The notes beneath the pieces were generated by a model. It saw nothing but the letters and a program-made list of their open reading frames with translations, had not been told where the DNA came from and ran no database searches. Shown here piece by piece: positions 1 to 7,602 of a DNA stretch of 19,974 bases (position 1 is its first letter; each line of letters begins with the position of its first letter). The position numbers were made by a program, and so were the translations under genes. Origin of the DNA: Promethearchaeota archaeon (lineage in GTDB: Archaea; Asgardarchaeota; Lokiarchaeia; Sigynarchaeales; SOKP01); the NCBI GenBank assembly GCA_030605085.1, contig JAUWBH010000112.1, positions 1 to 19,974 of the forward strand, written 5' to 3'.

Positions 1-1
1 C

Positions 2-1714
2 CCCTCTACTAACTTTATACACCTTATAGGAGAGGATTTACTAAGAAATTGGGATGCGAATTTAAAACATAAGTGGATACCCAAAGCAACTTTATCGCGC
101 GAACCCATCAGCCAATTAATGTTAAACGAAAAAATCGAGGAGTATAATAAGAAACTTATAGAACAAGATACAATGAAAGATACTAAACACGACGATTTTA
201 ATGAAGAGAAAGAATCGATTACGAATTCAGGGAAAGGCAATGAATTTACAGAAAACAATTCAAGTTCTTTTAATGAATCAAGAGAGATAATGGAAAAAAA
301 CTCAGTTTCAGGGACAGAATCTAATAGCCGAAGGTCTGAAGGTGAAGAAGAAATTGACCATTACAATAGGTGGTTAACAGATAAAATTCAAAATTATATG
401 ACTCAGAAGAACCTCGATAGTAGAATCAAGGATCTATTTAAACCTTATAAGAACTTTTATAAAATGAGTTCTGGACTTTTTGGATTAAGTGAGCAATACC
501 TTATTAAACAGAGGATGATAAAGAACGCTAAAAAAATAATCGCAAAAAGCGTATTGGATGATATGAGGGTAAACCTCGAGCAAATAGTCCAAGAATGGAT
601 AAATAAAGATCATAAATTAACAAAGCTACTCTTAAAAGCTCAATTTGACATTATTGAGTATATTGACGATTACGAGATAAGATTCAACCCAAAGCCTACA
701 CCATATTCCCACATATATAATCACCATCCAAATTTCAATGTACATTACTTCTCCGAAATATTTAAGAAAGAACAAGCTAGATTGTTGGGATTTATGCTCT
801 CTGATGGTTGTATTTCTATAGAACATACAAAATATGGAGATTATTATAGAATGGGTCTTTCTCTACAAAGAGGAGATGAGCAAGTTCTTCATGATCTGTG
901 TCGTGAACTTGGTCTTAATCCTGAATATATTGATCCATTTGTGGCATGTTGTAGTTTTACAAATAAGGACTCTCTAATGAGTAGGATAAGATGGGTAAGC
1001 AACGATATGGCTAAGGATTTAGAAAGATTGGGAATGGAATACGAGTTTGACGATAAAAAGGGGCATAGGGTAAAGGTTCCAAAGCTTGTTGATTTGGGAA
1101 GTGAAGAATTGATGTTGTCGCTTCTATTCGGGATTTATGAAGGAGATGGCACCCTTGGTTTCCCTCAACACGATGGCGATAAAAAGACTATAGCGCCTTA
1201 TATTTTTTCGTCTGATAGAGAATTTTTATTTCAGATAAAAAAATATTTCGGTCTTAAATATAAAATCTCTTCAACTAATAGAGAAACATACGACTACGAA
1301 AGAGATATGATCGTTAAGAGTAGATTACATACACTCTATATTGGTGCGGAACTTTTCAAAAAAATGTTAAAGACTTACAAAGGGGGTCTTGAAAGAAAAA
1401 GAGAATCCCTTGAATTTCTTGAGAAATATGGTGTCTCTGATGTAAGGCGTTGGTTAATGAAGGTATTACCAAAAGTGACATTACAACAAATGTTAGAATT
1501 CTTGTCTCCTAATTTTATCAGTAAGATATTAGGCGTACATAACCAGACAATATCTAGACTTGCTAAAGAGTACGGTATTGAAATAAAAAAAGCAAGTCAT
1601 TATGTAAGCATTCAGCTATTAATCCATCATCGCGGAAAATCTTCTCAGTACTACAATGATTTTCAATACTGGTTAAATTTTTTGGGAAAATTGGGAAAAT
1701 TTGAAAATCAATAA
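2..1714 (+). CDS. LAGLIDADG homing-endonuclease-like protein, 5' end cut by window edge
   Basis: The reading frame is open from base 2 with no stop, so the protein starts outside the window; the ATG at 119 is probably internal. About 570 residues are visible. Counted from the ATG at 119, residues ~1-75 are a low-complexity Glu/Asn/Ser linker, followed by a helical region. Two LAGLIDADG-type motifs follow: LLGFMLSDG near residue 222 and LFGIYEGDGTLGF near residue 335, each with the acidic residue expected to bind the catalytic metal. The spacing of about 110 residues fits a monomeric two-domain enzyme. At residues ~450-490 a helix-turn-helix (ISKILGVHNQTISRLAKEYG) would add DNA binding. Family knowledge: such proteins cleave long target sites, or act as maturases or intein relatives. 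No flanking intein or intron junction is visible, so it looks free-standing. Its precise target is unknown. Confidence 0.75.
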   Translation, partial: PSTNFIHLIGEDLLRNWDANLKHKWIPKATLSREPISQLMLNEKIEEYNKKLIEQDTMKDTKHDDFNEEKESITNSGKGNEFTENNSSSFNESREIMEKNSVSGTESNSRRSEGEEEIDHYNRWLTDKIQNYMTQKNLDSRIKDLFKPYKNFYKMSSGLFGLSEQYLIKQRMIKNAKKIIAKSVLDDMRVNLEQIVQEWINKDHKLTKLLLKAQFDIIEYIDDYEIRFNPKPTPYSHIYNHHPNFNVHYFSEIFKKEQARLLGFMLSDGCISIEHTKYGDYYRMGLSLQRGDEQVLHDLCRELGLNPEYIDPFVACCSFTNKDSLMSRIRWVSNDMAKDLERLGMEYEFDDKKGHRVKVPKLVDLGSEELMLSLLFGIYEGDGTLGFPQHDGDKKTIAPYIFSSDREFLFQIKKYFGLKYKISSTNRETYDYERDMIVKSRLHTLYIGAELFKKMLKTYKGGLERKRESLEFLEKYGVSDVRRWLMKVLPKVTLQQMLEFLSPNFISKILGVHNQTISRLAKEYGIEIKKASHYVSIQLLIHHRGKSSQYYNDFQYWLNFLGKLGKFENQ

Positions 1715-1746
1715 AGTTGCTATAATTTAATTTATAATTTGCTATT

Positions 1747-1989
1747 TTGATAGTAAAGATGAATTATATTATCGTTAAAGGTCGAAAACTTTTTTTGATG
1801 TTTCTAAAATTAGAATTTTATATTCAAAAATTATCTAGTCTAGAAGAACTAAGTGATAATTATATATTTGATTTGGGAAGTATAGATTCTCTACCCAATC
1901 TAAAAATGCTAATCTTGTCAAATAATCCAATTTCAAAGCAAAAAGCAGAAGAATTTTGTGTCAAACGTAATATCAAACTATTTATGTGA
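1747..1989 (+). pseudogene. Leucine-rich-repeat protein remnant
   Basis: An 80-codon frame whose second half carries one to two LRR turns (LSSLEELSDN, then IDSLPNLKMLILSNNPIS) and a C-terminal cap-like helix. The first 25 residues are hydrophobic and do not resemble an LRR cap. LRR proteins normally have many repeats, so this looks like the C-terminal end of a larger LRR gene that lost its front. It sits between the endonuclease gene and rpoF. It could also be a genuine mini-LRR protein; the first codon is TTG with no clear ribosome-binding site. LRR proteins commonly mediate protein-protein contacts and are abundant in Asgard genomes, but nothing specific can be said of this one. Confidence 0.45.
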
Positions 1990-2199
1990 TATTCCATTAT
2001 CTACTCATAACTAAAAGTTATCGGAATGGAACATCTATATGCTACCATTCGCAGCTACAGCAAAATATAATACAGTAAATCGAGATGCAAAGTATTCAAG
2101 AAGAAAAAAAAATGTTAATAACATAGATTAAATTCAAAGATTAAATTACATATCTGTAAAAAATGAATAAAAATTTAAAAGAATAAACATGTGGTTTTA

Positions 2200-2565
2200 A
2201 TGTCTGGAAAAAAGATTCAAGAGAGAACGGTTTCTATACCAGAAGTAAAGAAAATTATGGATGATGTGAAGAAAGAAATCGATCAAATCGATTCAGAAGA
2301 AGGACTTACCCACTTTCAAGAGATCACATACAATTATGTCAATAAATTTTCAAAAATGTCTGAGAAAGAAGCTAACAAAATAGGGAAATTTCTAATGGAT
2401 AAATACGATATTGAAGAATTGTTCGCAATTAACATCGTAAACATCGATCCGCAAACAGTTCCAGAACTGCGACTCATTTTGGAAAAAAGTTTCACTGGAA
2501 AATCATTGGGCGATGAGATATTACAAGAGATTCTCTATCAAATACAAGATCTAAAAACTTCATGA
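2200..2565 (+). CDS. rpoF: DNA-directed RNA polymerase subunit F (Rpb4-like stalk subunit)
   Basis: 121 residues if started at the ATG at 2200 (an in-frame GTG lies three codons upstream). The length and pattern match archaeal RpoF/Rpb4: an N-terminal strand segment (ERTVSIPEVKKIMDD) contacting Rpb7, then the HRDC-like helical part with FSKMSEKEANKIGKFLMD, followed by the IVNIDPQTVPELRLILEKS turn. Rpb4 pairs with Rpb7/RpoE to form the polymerase stalk that binds nascent RNA and helps promoter opening and termination. It opens the conserved archaeal cluster rpoF - DUF655 - ksgA - hemK, which supports the call. Ribosomal protein L21e, which often precedes rpoF in archaea, is not seen immediately upstream. 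Confidence 0.9.
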   Translation: MSGKKIQERTVSIPEVKKIMDDVKKEIDQIDSEEGLTHFQEITYNYVNKFSKMSEKEANKIGKFLMDKYDIEELFAINIVNIDPQTVPELRLILEKSFTGKSLGDEILQEILYQIQDLKTS

Positions 2566-2741
2566 AATCAATCTAATCAGTTTTATAATTTGTTTAGTAC
2601 ATTAATACATCGAATAATTTATAAGGTTAAATTGTTTTTATTATAATTGAGCAATCCTTAACTATACAGTAGTATTTAATGAATTTTTCTAAAAAATAAT
2701 TATGGATTATGGAAAAGTAAAAAATGAAATAATTGGTGTTT

Positions 2742-3392
2742 ATGGAAAGAAGAGATCGATACAGAAGGCCTCAGTATCGCAGAGGAGGTGACTATCGAAA
2801 CAGAGGTCCCAGAAAGAAAAAACAATTTATAAAAAAATCTCGAGATGTGATAATATTAGATGTATTATCGCGTGGTCATCCCGAGGATGACAAACCCAGT
2901 TGGACTAAAACACCACTAGCTCAAGTGCTTACTTTTCCTGACTTTGTTCTTTATGAAGTAAAAATAAATAAAAATCTGAATCTTATACCTGAAGAAAAAA
3001 AGACTTATGAGGAATTTCTAAAAGAAAATAAAATACGGGATGTATTAAAAAAAATAAATTACGACGATTTAACTAACACATCTAAAGCTTTGCTTCAACC
3101 AATTCTCGAAAAAGAAATTTTAAATTACGAGGAGGAATTTATTAATTTCTTTAATAATTCAACTTCCATTACTCCTAGAATGCACTCTTTAAAATTATTG
3201 CCGGGTATTGGAAAAAAACATATGTGGGAAATTCTTGAAGCTAGAGAGAGACAAAATTTTACGACATTTCAAGATATATCAGATAGGACTAGTATATCAA
3301 ATCCTGCTAAATTAATTGCTTTAAGAATAATGAAAGAATTAGGTAGAGATGTAAAATACTATTTATTTAGCAAAACTCATAAATACGAGTAG
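2742..3392 (+). CDS. DUF655 family RNA-binding protein
   Basis: 216 residues from the ATG at 2742 (in-frame TTG and GTG lie just upstream). The N-terminus is Arg/Tyr/Gly-rich (RRDRYRRPQYRRGG) like an RNA-binding tail. From about residue 30 the DUF655 core begins (DVIILDVLSRGHPED, then a TRAM-like barrel segment ending FVLYEVKI). A helix-hairpin-helix follows around residues 150-165 (LKLLPGIGKKHMWEILEAR). Family knowledge: DUF655/COG1491 is an uncharacterised archaeal protein almost always encoded between rpoF and ksgA, presumed to act in rRNA or translation. Here it has exactly those neighbours. It ends with TAG, showing that TAG works as a stop in this genome. The Arg-rich tail looks long and may be lineage-specific. 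Confidence 0.85.
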   Translation: MERRDRYRRPQYRRGGDYRNRGPRKKKQFIKKSRDVIILDVLSRGHPEDDKPSWTKTPLAQVLTFPDFVLYEVKINKNLNLIPEEKKTYEEFLKENKIRDVLKKINYDDLTNTSKALLQPILEKEILNYEEEFINFFNNSTSITPRMHSLKLLPGIGKKHMWEILEARERQNFTTFQDISDRTSISNPAKLIALRIMKELGRDVKYYLFSKTHKYE

Positions 3393-3441
3393 AACTATAA
3401 GTTTTATGTTTTCAATTCCCTCAAGGTTCAACTATGGTTAA

Positions 3442-4323
3442 ATTAACATAAATAAAAAAGAGATACAATTTCTTTTAAAGCAATTAAAAATTATTCCTAA
3501 GAAGAATTTAGGGCAGAATTTTTTAATTGATAAAAATGTTGTAAAAAAAATAATTTTAGAATCAGAGCTTTCAGAAGAAGATGTAATCTTAGAGGTGGGC
3601 CCTGGTTTAGGTGCTTTAACCGAAGTTTTGGTTGAACAAATTAAGAAAATATATGCTATTGAAATTGAATCGAAATTCTGTTCATATCTCTCTAAAAAGT
3701 TTTTTGAGCGTGATAATCTTGAAATTATGAACGCAGACATTTTAAGGGTTGAAATTCCCCATTGCAATAAAGTTATTTCAAGTATTCCATATTCAATAAC
3801 GGGACCATTATTAGAAAAACTATTTTTTAAAGCAAATCCTCCACAAGGAATATTAATAATCGAAAAGAATATTGCTGAACGAATTTTTTTTAAGAACCGA
3901 TATAAAAAATTCTCTAGAATCACTATTACTTTAAATTCTTTTATGAAACCAGTTAAAAAATTTAACATTTCAAGAAACAGCTTTTATCCTACCCCTAACA
4001 TCGATTTATCTCTTATCAAAATGATATCTAAGACGGATATTAATTTTTTTTTATTTGACAATGTTAGAAAAAGTTTTTTTTTGAAATTTGTTGCGGGGAT
4101 TATGCCATATAAAAATAAAAATATGCTAAATGCCCTAAATCTATACTTTAAAAGTAATAATAATATAAATCTTAAGAAAGAAGAAATATTGGATATTCTA
4201 AAAATCCATAATTACTTTAGTAATAAGATTAATAACAAGGTTTTCAAGTTTAAAATTAAAGATTTTGTGGAATTATCCAAAATTTTTTTTTCCTATAAAA
4301 ACCATAGAATAAAAGGCGAATAA
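3442..4323 (+). CDS. ksgA: 16S/18S rRNA N6,N6-adenine dimethyltransferase (KsgA/Dim1), start anomalous
   Basis: Dimethylates the two adjacent adenines of the helix-45 loop in small-subunit rRNA using S-adenosylmethionine. Conserved text begins well before the first canonical in-frame start (GTG 3595). The signature KKNLGQNFLID is encoded at ~3499-3531, and EVGPGLGALTE is the SAM-binding motif I at ~3592. Motif IV reads SIPYSITGP where the family usually has N(L/I)PY. The frame is open from 3442 but offers only ATT (3442) or ATA (3448) as starts. An ATG at 3434 is one base out of frame and would give MVKLT then TAA; one extra base there would yield a normal N-terminus. The real start is therefore unresolved: AUU/AUA initiation, frameshifting or a consensus error. 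Neighbours (DUF655 before, hemK after) are the standard archaeal order. Confidence 0.85.
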   Translation: MNINKKEIQFLLKQLKIIPKKNLGQNFLIDKNVVKKIILESELSEEDVILEVGPGLGALTEVLVEQIKKIYAIEIESKFCSYLSKKFFERDNLEIMNADILRVEIPHCNKVISSIPYSITGPLLEKLFFKANPPQGILIIEKNIAERIFFKNRYKKFSRITITLNSFMKPVKKFNISRNSFYPTPNIDLSLIKMISKTDINFFLFDNVRKSFFLKFVAGIMPYKNKNMLNALNLYFKSNNNINLKKEEILDILKIHNYFSNKINNKVFKFKIKDFVELSKIFFSYKNHRIKGE

Positions 4324-4324
4324 T

Positions 4325-5011
4325 ATTAATTCCATCCCTGATCCTATAATTAATTTCGATTTTAAGAATGTATATTCCCCTTCGGACGATACTTATTTAT
4401 TAATTGACTATTTTAAAAAAAATATAAACCACAATTATTTTGATAAAACGCATATTGAAGATGTTAAAAGGATTTTAGATGTGGGCACAGGTAGTGGCAT
4501 TATCGCAATATTTTTTCAATTAGTTAAAATTCAATTTCAAAAATTTAATCCAAAAATTTATGCATCTGATATTTTGAAAGAGGCAATAAAATGCGCTAAA
4601 ATAAACGAAAAATTAAATAATATTGAAAATCAAATTGAATTCATTCAATCTGATCTCTTTAAGTCTTTTCCAGATGATCTTAAGCACTCTTTTGATATTA
4701 TTGTTTTTAATCCCCCTTATTTGCCCTCCTCAAACTTAATTGAAACGAATAAAATTAAAACAAACATAGATTATAGCTGGAACGGTGGTCTAAAAGGTCA
4801 CGACATTATCCTTGAATTTCTTGATGGTGCTAAAAGTTTTCTTAATATGAAGCGGAGAAGTTACATTTATTTTATAAGTTCAAGTAGAACAAACTTATTC
4901 AAATTAAATAAATCAATAATTGAAAAGCGTTTTCATAATGCAGTCTTGACAAAAAAACATATCTTTTTTGAAGATATAATTTTAAATAGAGTGGAATTAA
5001 GGACAATATAA
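4325..5011 (+). CDS. HemK/Mtq2-family release-factor glutamine methyltransferase, no canonical start
   Basis: About 228 residues. Features in order: a YSPSDDTYLL motif near residue 17, typical of archaeal/eukaryotic Mtq2-HemK proteins; SAM motif I DVGTGSGIIAIF (nt ~4478); and the substrate-binding FNPPYLPS (nt ~4700), the NPPY that positions the amide of glutamine. The family methylates the GGQ glutamine of release factor 1, with a Trm112-like partner in many archaea. The frame closes upstream at TAA 4310-4312 and contains no ATG, GTG or TTG before GTG 4481, which lies inside motif I. The best remaining start is ATT 4325, right behind the ksgA stop, with a Shine-Dalgarno-like AGGCGA at 4314-4319 five bases upstream. 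This suggests translational coupling with ksgA. Identity is firm; the start is not. Confidence 0.8.
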   Translation: MNSIPDPIINFDFKNVYSPSDDTYLLIDYFKKNINHNYFDKTHIEDVKRILDVGTGSGIIAIFFQLVKIQFQKFNPKIYASDILKEAIKCAKINEKLNNIENQIEFIQSDLFKSFPDDLKHSFDIIVFNPPYLPSSNLIETNKIKTNIDYSWNGGLKGHDIILEFLDGAKSFLNMKRRSYIYFISSSRTNLFKLNKSIIEKRFHNAVLTKKHIFFEDIILNRVELRTI

Positions 5012-5037
5012 ATTCCGCCTCCTTTTAAATTAATTCC

Positions 5038-5364
5038 TTAAATCCAAGAGATGTGTCCGATTGGCTGAATATTAAGCTCAAACGCTAGTTCTTCGTAACA
5101 TAATACAAGAAGCCACGGGAATTCTTTTTCAATTAACTTTCCTAACTTCTTTCTGACTTTTAAACTTGTTAAAATAACTGGAGTGGAATATTTTATGGAA
5201 ATTCCTACCTCTTTAAAAATTGATTTTATTAGTCTGTCATGCTCGTTGGAAGTTAAGTCGAAACCACAATCTATTCTTGTTTCTATTTGATGATCTAAAA
5301 GATAAACTACCAATACATCTTGATTCCCTTTGTGTTTGTCCGATATATATTTTTTAAGCGACAC
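5038..5364 (-). CDS. Orphan FlhA/FHIPEP C-terminal-domain-like protein
   Basis: 108 residues from GTG 5364, transcribed toward hemK. Residues ~15-29 (DVLVVYLLDHQIETR) resemble the FlhA stretch that reads 'itLdpelE'. Residues ~62-104 (PVILTSLKVRKKLGKLIEKE, then P-LLVLCYEE, NIQPIGHI) track the last FlhA subdomain, 'PVLLcsp.vR..l..lie...P.l.VLSy.Ei....nIqslG'. No transmembrane part is present. In bacteria this cytosolic region of FlhA/InvA docks flagellar or type III export chaperones. Similarity continues upstream of the GTG (ILDTIELLR at ~5367-5393), but that frame has no better start. An ATG at 5423 is out of frame by one base and joins if an A6 run at ~5405-5410 were A7. Gram-negative-type export genes are absent nearby. 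Function in an archaeon is unknown. Confidence 0.6.
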   Translation of the reverse strand: MSLKKYISDKHKGNQDVLVVYLLDHQIETRIDCGFDLTSNEHDRLIKSIFKEVGISIKYSTPVILTSLKVRKKLGKLIEKEFPWLLVLCYEELAFELNIQPIGHISWI

Positions 5365-5500
5365 TCTTAATAATTCTATGGTGTCAAGAATGCTTATATT
5401 TGAATTTTTTCTTTCAAGCTCATTTGAAAAGTAATTTCAAATATGTATATTTTCCTTATTTTTCTATATCTTAGAAATTTTCAAATTTTTTAAAAATTAG

Positions 5501-6817
5501 TTAAAATGGCCTTCTCTTTCTTCTTTTTTCCATTAATCTAATTCCGTTCTTACTCAGCCTTCGCATTAAATTATTAAATAATAAATTTATTTCGTGTGGT
5601 TTGAAAACAGCTCTTTTATGGGCCTCAATCTATGGTATTGGAAGGCCATAATGTTCATTTAAACTTGATATTGGCAATAATATTGAAGATATTAAATCTG
5701 CTTTATTTGAAGCTTCCTTAGTACTGGAACATTCATTTGTAAAAAATTCTATTCTGCAAGGAGTGTCATATTTAGTGGTTTTAAGGTAAAAAGCGTAAAA
5801 TGTGAGTGGAAAATAGTAAGATATTTCCTTTTTAATTCCGGTATCTCTAATTTTATCAATTTCGCGTTTACAATTAAAAATGCAACTTCTTTCGGACTTG
5901 TTCAATAATCTGTTGAACAAATCTAAATCTGAAAAATAATCTATAATCTGTCGATAATTTATTTTAATAAAATCACTTAAATTAGTATTACTTGGTTTTA
6001 ATAATTGTATCGAATCTCTTAATAAGTGAGATAAATCTGAAGTACGTGTATCTTTAATAGATCCGATTAGTACTATTCCTTTTTCTTTACAATTAGAATA
6101 TAACTTATGATATTCTTTCAATAAGTTATCGTACTTTTTAGAAATTTCTGGATCTTGAGAAAAAATTAAATTTATAGGCATGATTACAATTGAGCCATCC
6201 ATAATAATAAAATCAATATCCGTTGACTTTTCAATTAATTTATTAAGTAAATTTATTTCCATGAAAGTCATGTCCATAGAGATCTTATTTTCTACAATAT
6301 TTTCGTCTCGATTAATGTAATTACCCTGAACTGTATAATTATTAAATCCACTTGAATCTGGAAAATATTCGATATTTGCAGCATTATCTTTATAAAAACG
6401 GTATTTTACAGCAATCACTTTTAAAAACGAGAAATCAACATTCATGAACTTTTTTACGACCGAATTCCCATCAACACTTACTATATTTAGTCCACCAATA
6501 TTAGAGGTAATAACAGCTTTCTTTAAATATTCCTCTTTTATATTGAATTTTGGATATTTTACAAACTCAGATAAGTTTAAACCTTTAAGATTTTTGAGGA
6601 TAAGACTCGAGAAGGTATCTTTAATTTGCTCAAGTTCAATATATTCCTTAACAATAAGTTTTAAATTTTTCAGTAAAAGTTGCTCTTTTGTAAAACCTAT
6701 ACTATCTAAGATAATTTCCTTTCGTGAAAAATTATTAACTTCTTTATCATGTATTTTTAAAGAATTACTTTCAATCATCGTTAAGAAATTCATAAAATAT
6801 GCGATAAATAAAAACAA
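5501..6817 (-). CDS. nurA: NurA nuclease with in-frame TAG before its conserved C-terminus
   Basis: The uninterrupted part is 395 residues (6817 down to TAG at 5630-5632). NurA is the 5'-3' nuclease that works with the HerA ATPase in archaeal end resection. The two metal-binding aspartates are visible: VSVDGNS (D116) and FIIMDGSIV (D207). The end reads LPISSLNEHYGLPIP and then TAG. The same frame continues after the TAG with IEAHKRAVFKPHEINLL and a basic tail (EKRRKRRPF) to TAA at 5501-5503. NurA proteins normally run through a 'LPYPL.EAH' motif at this place, so the TAG cuts the conserved motif. It may be a point mutation, a sequence error or readthrough. Met1, Met9 and Met14 are all possible starts. 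HerA is not in the window. Confidence 0.8.
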
Positions 6818-7015
6818 CGACCTACTTAATTTTTTGATTTATAGAGAATATCAAAATTCATAAGTTTAAAGACTAAGTTAAATAAGATTAAATACTTATA
6901 GTTATGTAATTTTATTATACATACGTTTTTAGATAAAAACAGAATATATTAAAATATTTATCGTGGATTAAAAAGTTTTTAAAAATTAACTAATTTTTAA
7001 TTTTGGTGAAAATCA

Positions 7016-7546
7016 ACGCGGGAATACGATTATACATTCAAGATTATGATGTTAGGCGATGCCTCAGTTGGTAAAACCTCACTTACGCTTAGATATATTA
7101 GTGGTTTTTTTCTAGAAGATCTTAAACTTACGATCGGTGTAGATTTTTATTCTAAAACGATTCAATTTGAAGGTAAAAAAGTAAAGTTACAGATATGGGA
7201 TTTTGGTGGGGAAATTCGTTTTCGATTTCTTCTTTCGCAATACTGTAAGGGGAGTAATGGCGCATTTTTCTTGTACGATATTACAAACTCAGTTACTTTA
7301 GAGCATTTACCTGATTGGACGCAAATAATTAGAGAGCAAGCCGGAGAAATCCCTATTGTGTTAGTCGGGTCTAAGCTTGATTTAGCCGGCGATTTCAGAG
7401 CCGTGGAGAGAAACGATGGGATAAATGTGACTAGAAAGTATAATCTCGCGTCCTTTATCGAATTATCATCAAAAACAGGAGAAAATGTTGAGGACGCTTT
7501 TAAAACTATTACAGAGATCCTTATGAAACATTCTCTTTCGAAATAA
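7016..7546 (+). CDS. Ras/Rab-type small GTPase (Asgard), start anomalous
   Basis: About 176 residues. G1 GDASVGKTS (residues 14-22), switch I TIGVDF with the conserved Thr (39), G3 DFGGE (62-66), G4 GSKLD (118-122) and G5 SSKTG (151-155) are all present. Odd points: the catalytic Gln of DTAGQE is Glu here, and G4 has Ser instead of Asn. There is no CaaX or C-terminal Cys, so no lipid anchor is visible. The ATG at 7046 would cut the first beta strand (YTFKIMML). The upstream frame begins after TGA 7007 and has no ATG/GTG/TTG. ACG 7016 lies six bases after a Shine-Dalgarno-like GGTGA (7005-7009). Alternatively GTG 7006 enters the frame if one A of the A4 run is removed. Ras-superfamily GTPases are greatly expanded in Asgard archaea; the regulator and target here are unknown. 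Confidence 0.85.
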   Translation, partial: TREYDYTFKIMMLGDASVGKTSLTLRYISGFFLEDLKLTIGVDFYSKTIQFEGKKVKLQIWDFGGEIRFRFLLSQYCKGSNGAFFLYDITNSVTLEHLPDWTQIIREQAGEIPIVLVGSKLDLAGDFRAVERNDGINVTRKYNLASFIELSSKTGENVEDAFKTITEILMKHSLSK

Positions 7547-7570
7547 TAAATCGGCTTTTTATTATTCGAA
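7537..7570. terminator. Stem-loop at the end of the GTPase gene
   Basis: TTCGAAATAATAAA (7537-7550) pairs with TTTATTATTCGAA (7558-7570), giving about 13 pairs with a single bulged A around a short loop. It overlaps the GTPase stop codon. The stem is mostly A-T, and the T-run lies in the 3' arm. It could aid transcript termination or 3'-end stability. Confidence 0.4.
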
Positions 7571-7602
7571 ACCAATTAAATATTTTTTAATAGATTAAGA
7601 CA

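Noticed and set aside
2039..2131. 30-codon ATG frame (MLPFAATAKYNTVNRDAKYS...) before rpoF
   Set aside because: Protein-like but too short, with no ribosome-binding site or recognisable family; it could be an unnamed gene remnant.
3438..3968. 176-codon minus-strand frame opposite ksgA
   Set aside because: Antisense shadow of a clearly conserved gene, with no family features and a composition typical of reversed coding sequence.
5630..5632. TAG as a sense (pyrrolysine) codon throughout the genome
   Set aside because: TAG ends DUF655 (3390-3392) and the nitronate-monooxygenase-like gene (12340-12342) at natural lengths, so general reassignment is not supported; only local readthrough or error remains open.
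7162..7575. 137-codon minus-strand frame opposite the GTPase
   Set aside because: Shadow of the GTPase motifs in reverse; no domain of its own.
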